DNA of 64,000 bases from Meloidogyne chitwoodi. Its lineage: Eukaryota > Nematoda > Chromadorea > Rhabditida > Meloidogynidae. Both the position numbers and the translations under genes were made by a program. Under the pieces are notes generated by a model. That model had not been told where the DNA came from, made no database searches, and saw only the letters and a list, made by a program, of their open reading frames with translations. The stretch is from assembly GCA_015183035.1 (NCBI GenBank), contig JACZZP010000013.1, positions 496,001 through 560,000 of the forward strand, in the 5' to 3' direction. Shown here in pieces: positions 23,921-39,336 of this stretch (the stretch's first letter is position 1; each line of letters starts with the position of its first letter).

Positions 23921-26078
23921 ATGGGCCTACGAATTTTAAATGTCAGCAACATCTCACCTGTTGCAACAAAAGAGCAAATTCAAACATTATTTGCATATAT
24001 TGGCCGAGTTGAAGATTTTAAGGTTTTTTTAATTAATTTATTTATTTTTTAACAAAATATTTTTAGCTATATCCTTCAGATTTTCCACTTACTCAAACCA
24101 ATCAACAACCAAAATTTGCTTTTGTTAAATATGAAGATGAGAGAAGTGTAGAAGTTGGACAACATCTTACAAATACTGTTTTTCTTGACCGAGCACTTGT
24201 TTGTATTCCATGGCAGTCGAGTTAGTTTTTTTGACTTTTTCAATTCAAATATCATTTTTAAAGATGAAATTCCTGAAGAAGAAACTGCAGTTCAAAACGG
24301 TTCCCTTGCTTTACCTGGTCAACGCCAATTGCCCCCACACATCAGCAATCAATTACAAGATTTAGGGGAAGGACAAAAAATGGTGATTGATAAATTTTAG
24401 ACTTTCTAAAGTTAATTTTATATGTCAGATTGTAACGGTCGATCCAAATTTATCAGCTCTTGGTTTACAAGCTTATCCGCCACTTCCACCAACTACTGAA
24501 CCTGCAAAAGTTGAGGAAATTCGCCGAACAGTTTATGTCGGTAATTTACCAAAAGGATGTGATGGTGAAGAAGTACTCGATTTCTTCAATTCTTCTATTG
24601 GCGAGGTTTGTATTTTTCATTATTTTTATTTCCAAGACTTTTTCAGAAAGTAATATCACTGATTTCTATTATAAAATATTCTTGGGGGATTCTCATTAAT
24701 ATTTAATGTCACTAATTTATTAAAAATATTTAGGTAATGTATTTACGAATGGCCACAGGGAATGAGCAATTACCTTGTGATTATGCTTATATTGAATTTT
24801 CTCAACAATCTTCTGTTCCTCTAGCATTACAAAATAGTGACAGTCTTGAATTTCAAGGAAAAACTTTAAGGTCTATTTTAAATCTAAAAATTTAAGAAAA
24901 ACATTTTTTTAAAGAATTCAACATTCCAAAGTGGCAATTATTAAACCACAACGAAAAACTGCTGAACAATCATTGGAAGAAGTTGAAGAGGCAATTCGTG
25001 GCGGTGCTGTTGCTTCAACTGGAGAAATAGGTTAAAATTTTTTTTTAACTTTTATTTAATTTAAAAATAAAATTTAGGTCGTGGTTATTCTCCTACTAAA
25101 ACTGGACCATCAATTCCTTCTCCAATGGAAATTTCGGCAATTTCTTCATCTTTGCCTATACGTAAACGTTCTCATTCTAGGTATAAACATTCGATTAAAT
25201 GAACAAATTATTTATCCAAAAGGTCGCGTAGTACACGCAGTCGGAGTCCAAGACGTTCACGTCGCCGTTCTCGTAGCCGCTCTTCGTCTTACTCACGTCG
25301 TCGTCGATCACGTTCGCGAAGGCGAAGCCGTAGTCGACGTAGAAGTCCATCTTCCAGTCGAAAACGTTCAACTAGCCGAAAGAGACGTTCATCAAGTCGT
25401 GATCGAAGAAGGAGGCGAAGTTCTTCACGTGATCGTTCTTCGAAGAAAGACAGCGGCAGTAAGGCATCCAAACGCGATAGGTTTGTCTTATTAATTTTTC
25501 TTGATCCGTGATTTTAATAAATATTTTACTTAAATTAATATAGGAATTTAAAAACAGTTTTTTTTAATTTTAGAGACAATGATCGTGAAAAAGAGCGTAG
25601 TGCCCGTAAAGAAGAGAAAAAAGACAAGGAGAAGAGTTCTTTAAAAAAAGAAAGAAAAAGAAGTCGTTCACGTACACCTTCAAAAAGGGAGAAAAAGCGA
25701 AGTCAAACACCAAAAGATAAAACAGAAAAAGAGGTTTTTTTTAATAAATAAAATGATTTTTTTTAATTTCATTATTAAGGAAAAAAGCAGTAAAAATAAA
25801 AGATCATCAGATGAAAAGCATTCAATAAAGAAAGTAAAGAAAGAAACGGATGAACCAGCATCTTCTCGTACGAGTGGTTTGTTTTTTACTTTTTAAGTTT
25901 TTTAACGTCTCTAATTTTGTCAGATGGTTCAACACCAATGAATATTGGATCAATTTCTTTAAGTGAAGAGAAGCAGTCAAAGATGATAAATGCTAAAATG
26001 GAATTTGAAGATGAAGAGTCACTTCGTGAACGTCTTCTTGAACGAAAAAAACGTAAACAAGCAAACAAGAATGACTGA
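23921..26078 (+). CDS. SR-related splicing factor, SREK1/RSP-7-like
   Basis: Nuclear pre-mRNA splicing regulator. RRM 1 begins at the start codon: MGLRILNVSNISPVATKEQI, FAYIGRVEDFKLYPSDFPLT, FAFVKYEDERSVEVGQHLTN, LDRALVCIPWQS. A Pro/Gln-rich linker follows (SLALPGQRQLPPHISNQLQD, VTVDPNLSALGLQAYPPLPP). RRM 2 has RNP2 RRTVYVGNLPKG, RNP1-like CDYAYIEFSQQSSVPLALQN, and EFQGKTLR. HSKVAIIKPQRKTAEQSLEE, VEEAIR is the SREK1-type helix after RRM 2. The C-terminus is an RS domain (about 25200-25480) followed by Lys/Glu-rich exons, ending LRERLLERKKRKQANKND. The order RRM-linker-RRM-helix-RS matches SREK1. Several long ORFs over the RS domain in other frames are shadows. Confidence 0.9.
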
Positions 26079-26202
26079 TTTTTTTAAAATTAATTGTGTT
26101 TAATTTTCTCTTATCTCAATACAAGTTTATTTTTTTAAACGTATTTTATATAAATCTTGTTAAGAAATCTTATAAATGAAGGCTAAAATTCCAGAAGTGG
26201 TG

Positions 26203-26300
26203 TATAAAATGTCAATAGAAGAAAATTAGACAAAATGTCATCAAGGTAAAATCAGACAAAATGTCAACAAGGCAAAATCAGACAAAATGTCACCAAAACA
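26203..26300. repeat. Short tandem repeat, AAAATGTCANCAAGGNAAAATCAGAC
   Basis: About three and a half imperfect units of roughly 27 bases (ACAAAATGTCATCAAGGTAA, ACAAAATGTCAACAAGGCAA, ACAAAATGTCACCAAAACAG). Confidence 0.8.
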
Positions 26301-26352
26301 GATTAAAAAATACCAAAAAAATTTCTATTTTTTTTGAGAAATTTTTGACCAA

Positions 26353-26372
26353 GTCCCGCATGCGGGATCCCG
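26353..26372. repeat. GC-rich palindromic word GTCCCGCATGCGGGATCCCG
   Basis: CCCGCATGCGGG is a perfect palindrome and is followed by GGGATCCCG, another. It stands out in very AT-rich DNA. The same words recur at 52318-52458. Confidence 0.6.
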
Positions 26373-26549
26373 TAAATGTGATTTTGCCGACCTTAATGTA
26401 GTTATAGTTTTTTCTCGTATTGTTTAATTAATAAATAAATTAATAATTTTCATACATTTTTTAAACTGTCAATCACGTGACGTTTTCATATGATAAATAA
26501 TTTTAATTTTTTTTCAAATATTTTCTTCAATTTATTTTTTCAGAAAATT

Positions 26550-29500
26550 ATGGCACCCCATTTAGAATCTAATTGGGAACAATATATACAACACGTAAAA
26601 TTTTGGAGAACTGAAGTTAAACGCTCACTTGGAGAGTCAATCAGTAACTTAGAAATTGTTAATAATTCAAATGGTAAATCTACAATTTTTGGACTTGCAG
26701 CAGCTCCAGGGGATTCTTCTTCAAGTCAAACATTAATGCATGCTGACATTTGTTTAGGTTTTAATTTTATTTAGTAAAGAGGATTTTAAGGTTAACATTA
26801 GGTAGGAGATTATTACCATGAAATTAACTCTTTTCTATTTTATTTTTTAGAAGATCTTCCTCTTTATTCTGAAGATTTGATGGAAGAAAGGCCAATATTG
26901 GAATTGAAACCATTATTCAATTTTACATCGCAAATTCAAGTAATTAATTAATTGTTTCTCTTATTTCTGACGAGTAACTAAAGGGGGTATTTTTCTTGTG
27001 AATTTGTTATTTTGAATGGTCCTCATTTTTCAAAAAATTTTTGTCAGATCCCCTCTCAATTTAAGCAAACTCCTTCACCAAAACAAGGCTCAATTGATGA
27101 TCAACAACAATCAAAACTACCAGCAGAGTTGGCTTTACATTATGAACGATTAAGAGGTCAATTGTCTTCTGGTGTTGTTTTTTATGAAAGACACGCAAAG
27201 AGTGGAGCATTTTTAATTTCTACATTTTCTCAACTTTTTGTTTTCAAGGTTTTTTTTTGAAAAATAAAAAAAATATTTAAATTTATTGTTAAGGATAATA
27301 AACGTTCACAAATTGCTCAATGGTTACCTCCACAATCGTGGATGATGAATACCTCATTTTGCAAAACAACCTCAGAATTTGTTGCATTCACCTCAGGAAA
27401 TCAACTATTTATTGACAGGTTTTTTTTTTATTTTTTTTGGAAAAACTTTTTGAGGGTTATCATTTTAATTTTCTTATCCTTAACATATCTTTTAAAATTG
27501 AAAATTAAAATAAATTTTTTTTCTCTAAAGAAATGGATCTTGTGTCTTCAAAAGTGATAATAGTTTACCCAATACATCTAACGGCGTTGCCTCTTTCATT
27601 TCTCAAGAAGAGTTTGAACGTTATGAAGGTTATTGGTGGTCTCCTACTCGTATTGAAATTTTATATGAAAGGGTTGATGAATCTGGAGTTGGACAAATTG
27701 TCCAAGGAGGTTTTGATGAACAACAGTCAATTCGTTATCCTTTGGCTGGAACAAAAAATGCAATTTCAGTGCCTCGAATTTGTTGTCTTTTGAATGAAGA
27801 GGAGAATGAGGAAAACTGTTCTTTTGAAGATTTGGGATTAGACAGAGATTTGACCGAATATTTGCCTTGGATTGAATATATTGTTAGAATGGGTTGGACA
27901 ACTAAAGGAGAAGAGTTTAGTTTTATTTATTTATTTTAAAGGGTTTTATTAGAATTAAATGGTCTTTTTTAAATTAGAATTTAGACCTCTTTTTACACAC
28001 TTTTAAACAAGTTTTGTATTTTTAAAAGTATTGAAAGTTGCGGGGGATTTTTTGTTGCCCACAGATTATTTTAAATAATTTGTTTTATTTAAATTAGAGT
28101 ATTTTTGGTTGTAATGAATAGAACTCAAACAAGAATGGCAATAGTTCTTTTACCTCGTACTTTGTTTGTTTCCTCAAATCAAAAGGGAAAAGGTGTTGGA
28201 AATGTCAAAATTGTTTATGAAGAAACCTCTTCAATTTGGATAAATGTTTGTTTTAAATTTTAAATTTAAAAAATTAAATTTTAAGTGGAACAATCTTCTT
28301 CTTTTTCCCTCATTTATTTGTGACCACCTTGATTCACAAAACAAATCTGTTCAATTTATTTTTGGTTCTGAAAGCTCTGATAAATGTCATTTGTATTTAA
28401 ATTGTTGGGACAATGGTATTTTTTTTAATTAATATTTTTTAATTTAATTGTGATACAGGCACAAATTCGAAAAAACAAATTACTCAAGGGAAGGATTGGG
28501 CTGTCCTTAAAGAAGCTATTCCAAAGGTTTTTTTTTAATTTTTTTTTTAATTTATTTTTTAAATTTTATTAGATTGACCAAACTAGAGGACTTGTTTATT
28601 TTTTAGCTGAACGTGTTTCTCCAATCATTTTGAGCCTGTATTATTTTTTTAAATTTTAATTAAATTTAATTATATTTTTGTTTTTTTAGATGTGTTTCAA
28701 TCATTCCTTCTTCTGACAACAATTTTTCTGATTGTCGTGTTCTTACTCCAGAAGATTTGAGTTATAAGTATATTTTTTAAAAATCATTTTAAAGAAGTTG
28801 GATAAATTAATTTTTACTTTTGAGCACAAATGTCCGCAAGTTTTTATCCGCAACTACTCCCAAAATAATTATTAGTATAAATTTATTTGAGTCCAAAATG
28901 TTGTGGATATTTGTGCTCAAAAGAGTAAAAAATTTTAAAAAGAAAATTTATCTTTTTAAATTTATCTTTTTTAAAGATTTGAACGTTGTAATCCTTCAAT
29001 TTGCCTTAACCCAGATGTTGGATTTATTTGTTGGTTAAGTGCTGTTAATCGACTTCCTGAATGTCGTTTTTATCGGCTTGTTCATGGGAATGAAAAAGGC
29101 TCACTTCCTTCTGCTCTTTTTACGCACAGGTTTTTTTTTTTAATTTTTTTTAAATTTTTTAAAAGAGTGTGATTGGGTGGCCCCCACTTTCTTTTCACAA
29201 TATAAATTTCTTTTTATGTATTATATTTATTTTTTATTAAAGAAAAGTTGAACAAATAAATTTGTTTTTATCTTTTAGAATTGGAATTCAAATAATTTCT
29301 CCATCACCTTCAATTTGTAGTACTTCAAGTTGGGGACTTCCTTATCTTCACAGATCACCATCATCTTTATTTAATCATAAATTTGTTAAATTTGAGTCAA
29401 AAAGTTCAGGAGTTGTTCATTTTGCTTTGGCTCTTTGGCCTTCAATAAATAATGGGGAAACCCAATTAAAAAATAAAGAAGGAAAATTCCCTATAATTCA

Positions 29501-30606
29501 TGCTGTATATGCTGGACCAAGTATTCAATTAGTGAGGAATTCGTGGCATTCGTAAATTTTTAAATTTTAAAAATATTCTTTTTTTAATTAAAGAATATCT
29601 CAATATCTTAAATTTCTTGCTTTTGGCTATGCTGTAGTTATTGGTATTTTTTTTAATTAATTTAAAAAATTAAATTAAAATTCTTTAGTGGATGGTAGAG
29701 GTTCAGCAAATCGTGGAATTGAATTTGAAGGACATATTAAAGAATCATTGGGATCTGTTGAGTTGAAAGATCAAGTAGAAGGATTAGAAGAAGCAATCGA
29801 CCAAACTGGTGATATTCTTGATGGAAAACGTGTTGTTTGCATTGGTATATTTTTTTTAATTTTTAAATTAATTTTTAAATAAATTAGGTTGGAGTTATGG
29901 GGGTTATATGTCTATTCAATTAATTGCTGAATATCCTTATATTTATAAGGCAAGCGTTGTTGGTGGAGCTGTAAGTTTTATTTTTAATTTAATTCTTTTA
30001 TTAAAATTAATTAATTTAATTTAGGTAGCTGATTGGCAGTTATATGATACTGCTTATACAGAACGGTTTATTTTTAATATTTTTTAAAAAAATTTTAATT
30101 TTTTATTTTAAGTTATATGGGAACACCTCAACAAAATTCCAAGGCTTACAAAACATCTTCAGTTATTAGTAAAGTCGATAAGCTACCAAATCAGTTAGTT
30201 TTTCTATTAAATTCTGATTTTTATACATTAAATTCTGATTTTTAAAAAATAAATTCTGATTTTTAAAAAATAAATTCTGATTTTTAAAATATAAATTCTG
30301 ATTTTTAAAAAATAAATTCTGATTTTTAAAAAATAAATTCTGATTTTTAAAAAATAAATTCTGATTTTTAAAATATAAATTCTGATTTTCAGAGAAGGTC
30401 GTATTCTAATAGTTCATGGAATGATTGACGAAAATGTCCACTTTCAACATACAATTCTTTTAATTAATTCCTTAATAAAATCACAAAAACCTCATCAACT
30501 TTTACTTTTTCCATCAGAAAGACATGCTATACGTAGTGGAGAATCTGTTGAATATTTTCATGCATCTGTGCTTTCTTTTTTTAGACGTGCTTTGAGTGAA
30601 AAATAA
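26550..30606 (+). CDS. Dipeptidyl peptidase 8/9-like serine protease (S9B)
   Basis: Cytosolic prolyl dipeptidyl peptidase that removes Xaa-Pro dipeptides. There are about 17 exons from MAPHLESNWEQYIQHVKFWR to FHASVLSFFRRALSEK. The beta-propeller part has PAELALHYERLRGQLSSGVV, WMMNTSFCKTTSEFVAFTSG, the Glu-Glu substrate motif in SQEEFERYEGYWWSPTRIEI, ITQGKDWAVLKEAIPKI and FICWLSAVNRLPECRFYRLV. The hydrolase domain has VDGRGSANRGIEFEGHIKES, nucleophile motif GWSYGGYMS, then VADWQLYDTAYTERYMGTPQ, charge-relay Asp in HGMIDENVHFQH and His in PSERHAIRSGE. There is no signal peptide or membrane segment, which fits DPP8/9 rather than DPP4. Introns contain a TTCTGATTTT minisatellite (30205-30390) and a small inverted-repeat element (28816-28926). 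Some exon ends are approximate. Confidence 0.92.
28816..28926. mobile_element. Small inverted-repeat element (GCACAAATGTCCGCAA family) in DPP8/9 intron
   Basis: The left end ACTTTTGAGCACAAATGTCC matches the reverse complement of the right end GGATATTTGTGCTCAAAAGA over about 22 bases. Total length is about 111 bases. It is a family member with the elements at 55081 and 58868. Confidence 0.7.
30205..30390. repeat. 21-base TTCTGATTTTTAAAAAATAAA tandem repeat in DPP8/9 intron
   Basis: About eight or nine copies of AAATTCTGATTTTTAAAAAA with A/T variation (AATATA in two). It fills almost the whole intron before the last exon. Confidence 0.9.
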
Positions 30607-33560
<2,954 letters not shown>

Positions 33561-34047
33561 ATATAAATTTAAAATTTTTTAATGATTTTTTTAAATTAAT
33601 AAATTGCCAAGTTTAATTTTTTAAATTTTTGGGAAAGTTTGGGTGGACGTTTCAGTGCCAAGTCTGGTAAATAAATAAATGATTATATTGTTAAATAATT
33701 TTTATTAAATTTTAATATTTAAAAAAAATAGAGAAATATAAAATTAAAAAAGAAATTAGTGAAATAAAATATAAATAAATAGAGATCGATGAGAGAAATG
33801 AATTAATATATTTGGAGGATTTGTATTATTTTAATCATTGAGTGTTTCTTTTGGCACTAAAATTAATTATTAAATTATTTCCTGAGAGAGAACAGTTGAC
33901 TCTCTCGTTATAAGAAATTTTTAATTAAAAATTTTTAGTAAAAATCCAAAGGTCGGTTCAGTGCCAGATTAAGAGGTCAGTTCAGTGCCGGGTGTCTTTT
34001 TTGCTTAGAACGAGAATTTCAACCTTAATATTTTTCTAAAAAATATT
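33561..34047. other. Intergenic between convergent Rab27 and LDLa genes
   Basis: AT-rich. The word TTCAGTGCC or a variant recurs (near 33650, 33957 and 33982, and in the Rab27 intron at 33318 and 33393), often beside GGTCGG or AAGTCT. These look like eroded ends of the hairpin elements whose termini read TTCGGTGC. No ORF. Confidence 0.4.
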
Positions 34048-37000
34048 TCAAAGCTCATTTCGTTGTTCTAAATGTTGAATTTCTTGTTCTCTCATTACAG
34101 TGTCAACAAGTAAAAGAACGGCATGTGATAATGTTTTCAATGAAGACTCTAGCTGAAAATTAAAAATTTAAATTTTTTTAATTTTTTTTTTTAAATTTTT
34201 TTTTTAATTTTTATATTTATTTTTTAATGTTTGTAAAATAAATAATATTTTTACAAACCGGTCTAAAAAAGAAGCAATGCCTTGAGTCTTCGTCTTCTCC
34301 CCCTGGGCAGTCTCTAATTCGGTCGCAGATTTGTTCACGCGTAATACAAACATCTATTAAAATAAATAAATAAATTTATTTATTTATTTTTTAATAAATA
34401 GTATATTATAAATTTTGTATTTTTTGAAGAAAAAAATTAATTTTTTGGAAAAATTAAAAAATTATTTTAAAATTAGACCATATTTATATGTATTCCTTGT
34501 AGGGCAAAGTAACTGATCTTTGCCGTGAATTTGCGGACAACCTGAAAATTTTGAAAAAAAAAATTAAAATTAAAAAAAAAAAATTTTTTAATTTTTTAAA
34601 ATAATTTTAAACGTTTTATTTAATATTTTCCTTGTCGCGGATTCGAACTTTACCCCATTTTACTCAAAATTTTTAATTATACCACTACACCACAAATTAA
34701 TTTTTATGTTTTCTATTTATATAATATGTATTTACTTTAATTTAATTTAATTTTAATTATATTTTGACTCCCCAATTTTATAGGAAGGAAAAAAATAACA
34801 AAGAGAGAGGGAAAATATTGTAGAAAAAATATATATTAATTGTTTTCAGTCCAAAATAATTTTTTTCTTTCTTTCGCGCAATGCCAATATTGTTTAATTT
34901 TACAATCCATCATTTTGTTTTTGGTGGTTACATTTCCTCGATTATAATCAAAATCCAAAAAAAGGAAAAAATAGCAAAAAGACGGAAATGCCTGAGGCAA
35001 TGGAAATTAAAAATAGAATAAAATGTTAAAAATTATTTTTTTTTTATATTTTAAAATTAAAAAAAAAATTTAAAAATCATAATTTAAGGAAATTTAGAGC
35101 CTAAAGACGTTTTGGTGCCAAGTCTAATATAATTGCCAAAAATTAACTTTTAGTAAATATTTTAATTTTATAAAAATATTAAAGAGAGAGGGTTATTTTT
35201 ATAAATTTAATTAAAATAAATTACTTTTAAATTAAATAAAAATATTTTTAAAGCCTCGTTTCCTCTTAAAAATTAAAATCTTACTCTAAAATTATTTTTT
35301 TTTTTAATTTAAAAATTTTTCTTTTTATTTAATTTTTATTTATTTATTAAAATTCTATTTTTATTCTATTTTAAAAGAAAAAGAAAAAAAATTCCAGCAT
35401 GAATGATGACTTTTGGAATTTTTTTAAAAAATGCGCTAAGATTGTTATCGTTGAGGGAAATTCTAATTTACATATATTTCCTTTCATTCAATCATTATAA
35501 ATTTTATTTTGGAAATTTAGGAAATTGGAAAGGAAAAATTGGAAAAAAGTTTTAAAAATAAAAAAAGAATTTTAATAATAATTTTTCTTTAAAGGTACAG
35601 TTCGGTGCGAGCTTAATAAAATAGTCAAATGTGTGTCTAAAATTATGAAATTTTATAGCAATATTCTCGATAGTGTTATCTATCTTCTCTAAAAATTTCA
35701 GATTTTTTGGTTTAATATTTCCAAAGTTATGGGCAAAAAATACAAATAAAACGACGTTATTGACCAAAAAACGGGACATTTTTGCCCATAACTCTTAAAA
35801 TACTGAACCAAAAATTCTAAAATTTTTATATAAATTAGCTAACATTATAAAGGATATTTATACAAAATTTCAGAATTTTAAGTTCCCGTTTAACAATGTT
35901 ATGCGTGAACGGGGTAACGCACTCCTTGACGCATCCCTCAATTTTTAATTTCCAAAAATTAAAAAAAAAACCTTTTCGCCTTCTCCTATGATGCTGATGA
36001 TGACTATAATGACCAAAATTATTTTTTAAATTTTGTTGTTGTGTTGCAATAACAGCAGAACGAAGCCTTCTCGTAGGTCCTGCTAAAATATTTAAAGGAC
36101 ATTTCAACGCGGCTTTATAAAATTTTCAGATGAAAACCTACAACTGTGAAATTTTGTACAAATATTCTTTAAAGTGTTAACTAATTTTTCTTTAAATTTC
36201 AGAATTTTTGATTAAATATTTATTGAGTTATGACCAAAAAAGTTACAAAAATCGACAAAATTTGGATATTTTTGACCATAATTTCTCAGATATCTTACCA
36301 AAAATTCTGAAATTTTTATCACAGTTAAATAACACTTTAAAGAATATTTGTACAAAATTTCACACTTGTAGGATTTCATTTGGTAATTTTATAAAGCCGC
36401 GTTGAAACGGCCATTATTTGAAAATAAATTAAATTTTCAATAAATTTACTTGTACTACTCAATATATTATTGCTTATTGTGGATTCTTCACTTTCCTGTT
36501 CTTTATTAAGTAATTCGTATGAAGAGGTAGATGTTAAAGGAATTTTTCTAATATTTTAAAAAATATTAAATTAAAAAAAAATAATTAAAAATACCTTAAA
36601 TCTGCCCGTATCCTCCTCATACCGGAATGGTGTTTATTATTATTTAATTTTTTATTTTTATTTTCTGTTTGGATTTCAATAGAAGATAAAGGGGAAAATG
36701 TTGTTAAAATCTTTAAAAAAAATATTTTTTTTTTTATTTTTTTCCTTTACCTCTTCCTCATCCAATGGTTTATTTGTTGAATTTAATTCTTCATTTTCTT
36801 CCTCCTCATTTTTTTCCTCTTCAATAGATTCGCTTGATTGTAAGGCTGTTTTTAACATTAATGAATTTGCAGTTAAAGAGCTAAGTGATTCTAGGGAACT
36901 AAAAATTAAATAAAAATAAACTTAAGTTTGTAAACTTAAAAATATTTAAGTCTTTTTTAATTTTTATTTAATTTTAATCTGATTAATTCTGAAAAATTCT

Positions 37001-38112
37001 GGTCATAATTCTGAAAAATTTTATTTAAATCTAACCTTATTCTGATTAATATTCTGATTTATTTATTTAATATTTAGGCTTGAACTTAAGTTTTAACCAG
37101 AATTTTAATAAGTCTAAAATAAATTTAAGATCGCAAACTTAAACGAAAAAAAATAATAATATTATTTTATTCCTTTTTTAGACTATTTTATTTATATAAT
37201 TCTTCCAATAATTTTCTAAATCTATTTAAAAAAATAATTTTTTTTTTAATTTTAAAACCTTCATTTTCTTTTAGATAAGAAATTTAAAAAATTCTTTTTA
37301 AAAAATAATTTTTTTTCAACATTATTTTTTAGTTAAATTTAGTCATATGATTTAAAAGACAAACAAAACAAAACAAAAAATTTTTTAAATTAATTTAAGA
37401 AAAAATTAAAAAGGAAAATTTTTAAACAAAAATAAATGAACCAAAGAAATAATTTAATAAAAAAAATCCTGATTAATTAAATGAACATAAAATAAATACT
37501 ATAAAGTTTAAGAACCACACCTAAGTGTTTAAATTAATTCTGATATTTGGAATTTTTAAGTTTGTGATTTTTTAAGTTTAAATAAGAGATTAATTTAATT
37601 AATTCTGATTTTAATTCTGATAAATTTCTGATTTATTATGACTTAGTTATAAATTTAATTTTGGTTATTCTGGTGTAATTCTGATTTCAAAAATATATGT
37701 TCTGATCTCAAGTTTTTAAGTTTGCGATTTTTAGGTTAATACTAGTTCTGATTAAATAACTCAAGTTTTTTAGTTTAATTTTAAGTTTTTTTCAAGTTTA
37801 TTAACAAGCTTTAATTAATTATTAAATTCTGATCAAAGTTTTTAAGTTTGCGAATTTTCAAGTTAAGTTCAAGTTTTAATTCTGATTTTACCGTTGAATA
37901 TTATTTAAAGCCCTCAATCTAATACTTTGCATAAATTGACGATTTTCTTCGTCCATTTTCTGATTTTTAATTATTTGTTCTTTTTCTAATATTTTTCTAC
38001 TTGGCAGTGGTGCTCCACTAATAATTTTGCATAAAATAAAAATAAAAAAAAATATTTTTAAATTTTTTCTTCTTCTGTTTTTCAACAAATAATGTTGAAA
38101 TAAATATATCAT
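34048..38112 (-). CDS. Secreted protein with one LDL-receptor class A domain
   Basis: Minus-strand gene. Exon 1 (38112-37892) encodes MIYLFQHYLLKNRRRKNLKI followed by the hydrophobic FFFIFILCKIISGA, a signal sequence, and then LPSRKILEKEQIIKNQKMDE. Middle exons are Ser/Glu/Asn-rich (SSESIEEEKNEEEENEELNS, HHSGMRRIRADL, LTSTSSYELLNKEQESEEST). A basic run HHQHHRRRRKG directly precedes the LDLa domain, a likely furin-type cleavage site. The domain has six cysteines (GCPQIHGKDQLLCPTRNTYK, YDVCITREQICDRIRDCPGG, EDEDSRHC) with acidic calcium-site residues. The C-terminus (LSHAVLLLVDTVMREQEIQH, LEQRNEL) is helical. The design of signal, spacer, cleavage site and single LDLa resembles secreted ligands such as HEN-1/Jeb. 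That link is only inference. Exon joints at 36100-36080 and 34550-34260 are in frame; the others are approximate. Confidence 0.72.
34628..34697 (-). pseudogene. tRNA-like element in LDLa-gene intron
   Basis: On the minus strand ATTTGTGGTGTAGTGGTATA (A box) and AAAGTTCGAATCCGCGACAA (B box) are tRNA-spaced, but acceptor strands do not pair and the middle is A/T-rich. Confidence 0.55.
35590..35925. repeat. Hairpin-family copy in LDLa-gene intron
   Basis: Left half TGAAATTTTATAGCAATATT, AGTGTTATCTATCTTCTCTA, AAATTTCAGATTTTTTGG. A centre with two mirrored GGGCAAAAA/TTTTTGCCC words around 35720-35790. Right half AAAATTCTAAAATTTTTATA, TAGCTAACATTATAAAGGAT. The termini are eroded. Confidence 0.65.
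36102..36407. mobile_element. Intact hairpin-family element with perfect terminal inverted repeats
   Basis: The 306-base element begins TTTCAACGCGGCTTTATAAA and ends with its exact reverse complement, TTTATAAAGCCGCGTTGAAA. The complementarity continues imperfectly through the whole element (AATATTCTTTAAAGTGTTAA against TAACACTTTAAAGAATATTT; TTTGACCATAA against GTTATGACCAAAA). It is the best-preserved member of a family of about eight copies in the window, and lies in an intron of the LDLa gene. No coding capacity. Confidence 0.8.
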
Positions 38113-39336
38113 TTGTTGTTTTTATTTTTATTAATTTTTTTTAAATTAATCATTAATTTTTTTATTTTTAAAATATAAATAAATTTTTAAAATATTTTTT
38201 AAAAAATATAAATAAATAAATTGTTGTTTTAAAAAATAAAAAAAAATTAATTTATTTTTTTTATTGTGTTGTGTTCTTTTTAATCAACCAAATTAACATT
38301 TTATTTTTTTATTTAATTAATTTTTTATAATTAAAAAAAAAAAAAAAAAAAATAAATGTTGTTAATTTTATTAAATAAATTAATTAATTTTTTATTATAA
38401 TTTAAAAAAAAAATTCCAAGGTTGTTTAGAGAAAATAAATATATTTTTTTTTTCTAAAAAAATAAAAATAAACAAATTTTTTAATTTTTAAAAATTATTA
38501 AAAAAATTAATAAAAATACAAAAAGGCCATAAATAATATTTTTACATTTTAAAAAAATTAAAAGACCACACAGACCTAAAATCTTAGAAAATAATGTGAG
38601 AAAAATTTTTTTTTAATTTTTTTAATTTTATGCCGTTTAATAGTAAAGAAAAAAAAGAATTAAATTGTGTGACCAAAAAAATTAAAAATTAAAATATTTT
38701 TAGGAAAAAGAATTAAATTGAGAGGAAAAATTCAAGTCAAATGACGCGGCAAAAATTTATTAAAAAAGAGAAAAAATAATTTTATTAAAAAAAAAAAATA
38801 ATTTTATTTAAAAAATAATATTTTGGGATTATACTAAAATAATTTAAAAAAAATTTATTTTTTGAAAATAAATTAAATTAAAGAAAAAATAAAAGAAAAA
38901 ATGTGGTTCAAAGGGGCGGGTAAATACGTTGGAAATAAGAAAAGAAATTTTTAAAAAAATTTTTTAAAATTAAAAAAAAAATTAAAAATTAATTTAATAT
39001 TTTATTAATTAAAAAAAAAATATTAAATAAAAATAAAATATAATTAAAAATATAAAATGATAATAAAATGAGAGAAAACGAACAACGATGATATAAATGG
39101 ATGGACAGAATAATGGACGCTGCGCGAAAAATAAATAAATAAAAATAAATAATTTTGATATAAACAAAGCGTAATAATAATAATAATTTTATTATTTTTC
39201 TTTTACTTCTTTTTATTTATTAAATATTTATTTACACAATTTTAACACTAAATAAAATATTTAGAGAGAAGATTTGCGATATCTCCATTCAATAGTAAGG
39301 GAAGAAATTATATTATTGGGTGTTTTTAGCGCAAAA

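Larger units (their letters stand above)
26079..26549. other. Intergenic, SREK1-like to DPP8/9
   Basis: It holds a short tandem repeat (26203-26300) and one GC-rich palindromic word. The rest is AT-rich. TTTTTTCAG at 26535-26543 is a likely splice or trans-splice acceptor a few bases before the DPP8/9 ATG. Confidence 0.45.

Noticed and set aside
25081..25494. Long plus-strand frame over the SREK1-like gene, and its minus-strand counterpart
   Set aside because: Shadow frames of the RS-domain exons. The RS frame continues the RRM protein.
35552..36405. Short open frames on both strands around the LDLa exon
   Set aside because: All except the exon reading GPTRRLRSAVIATQQQ are frames inside the palindromic hairpin elements.
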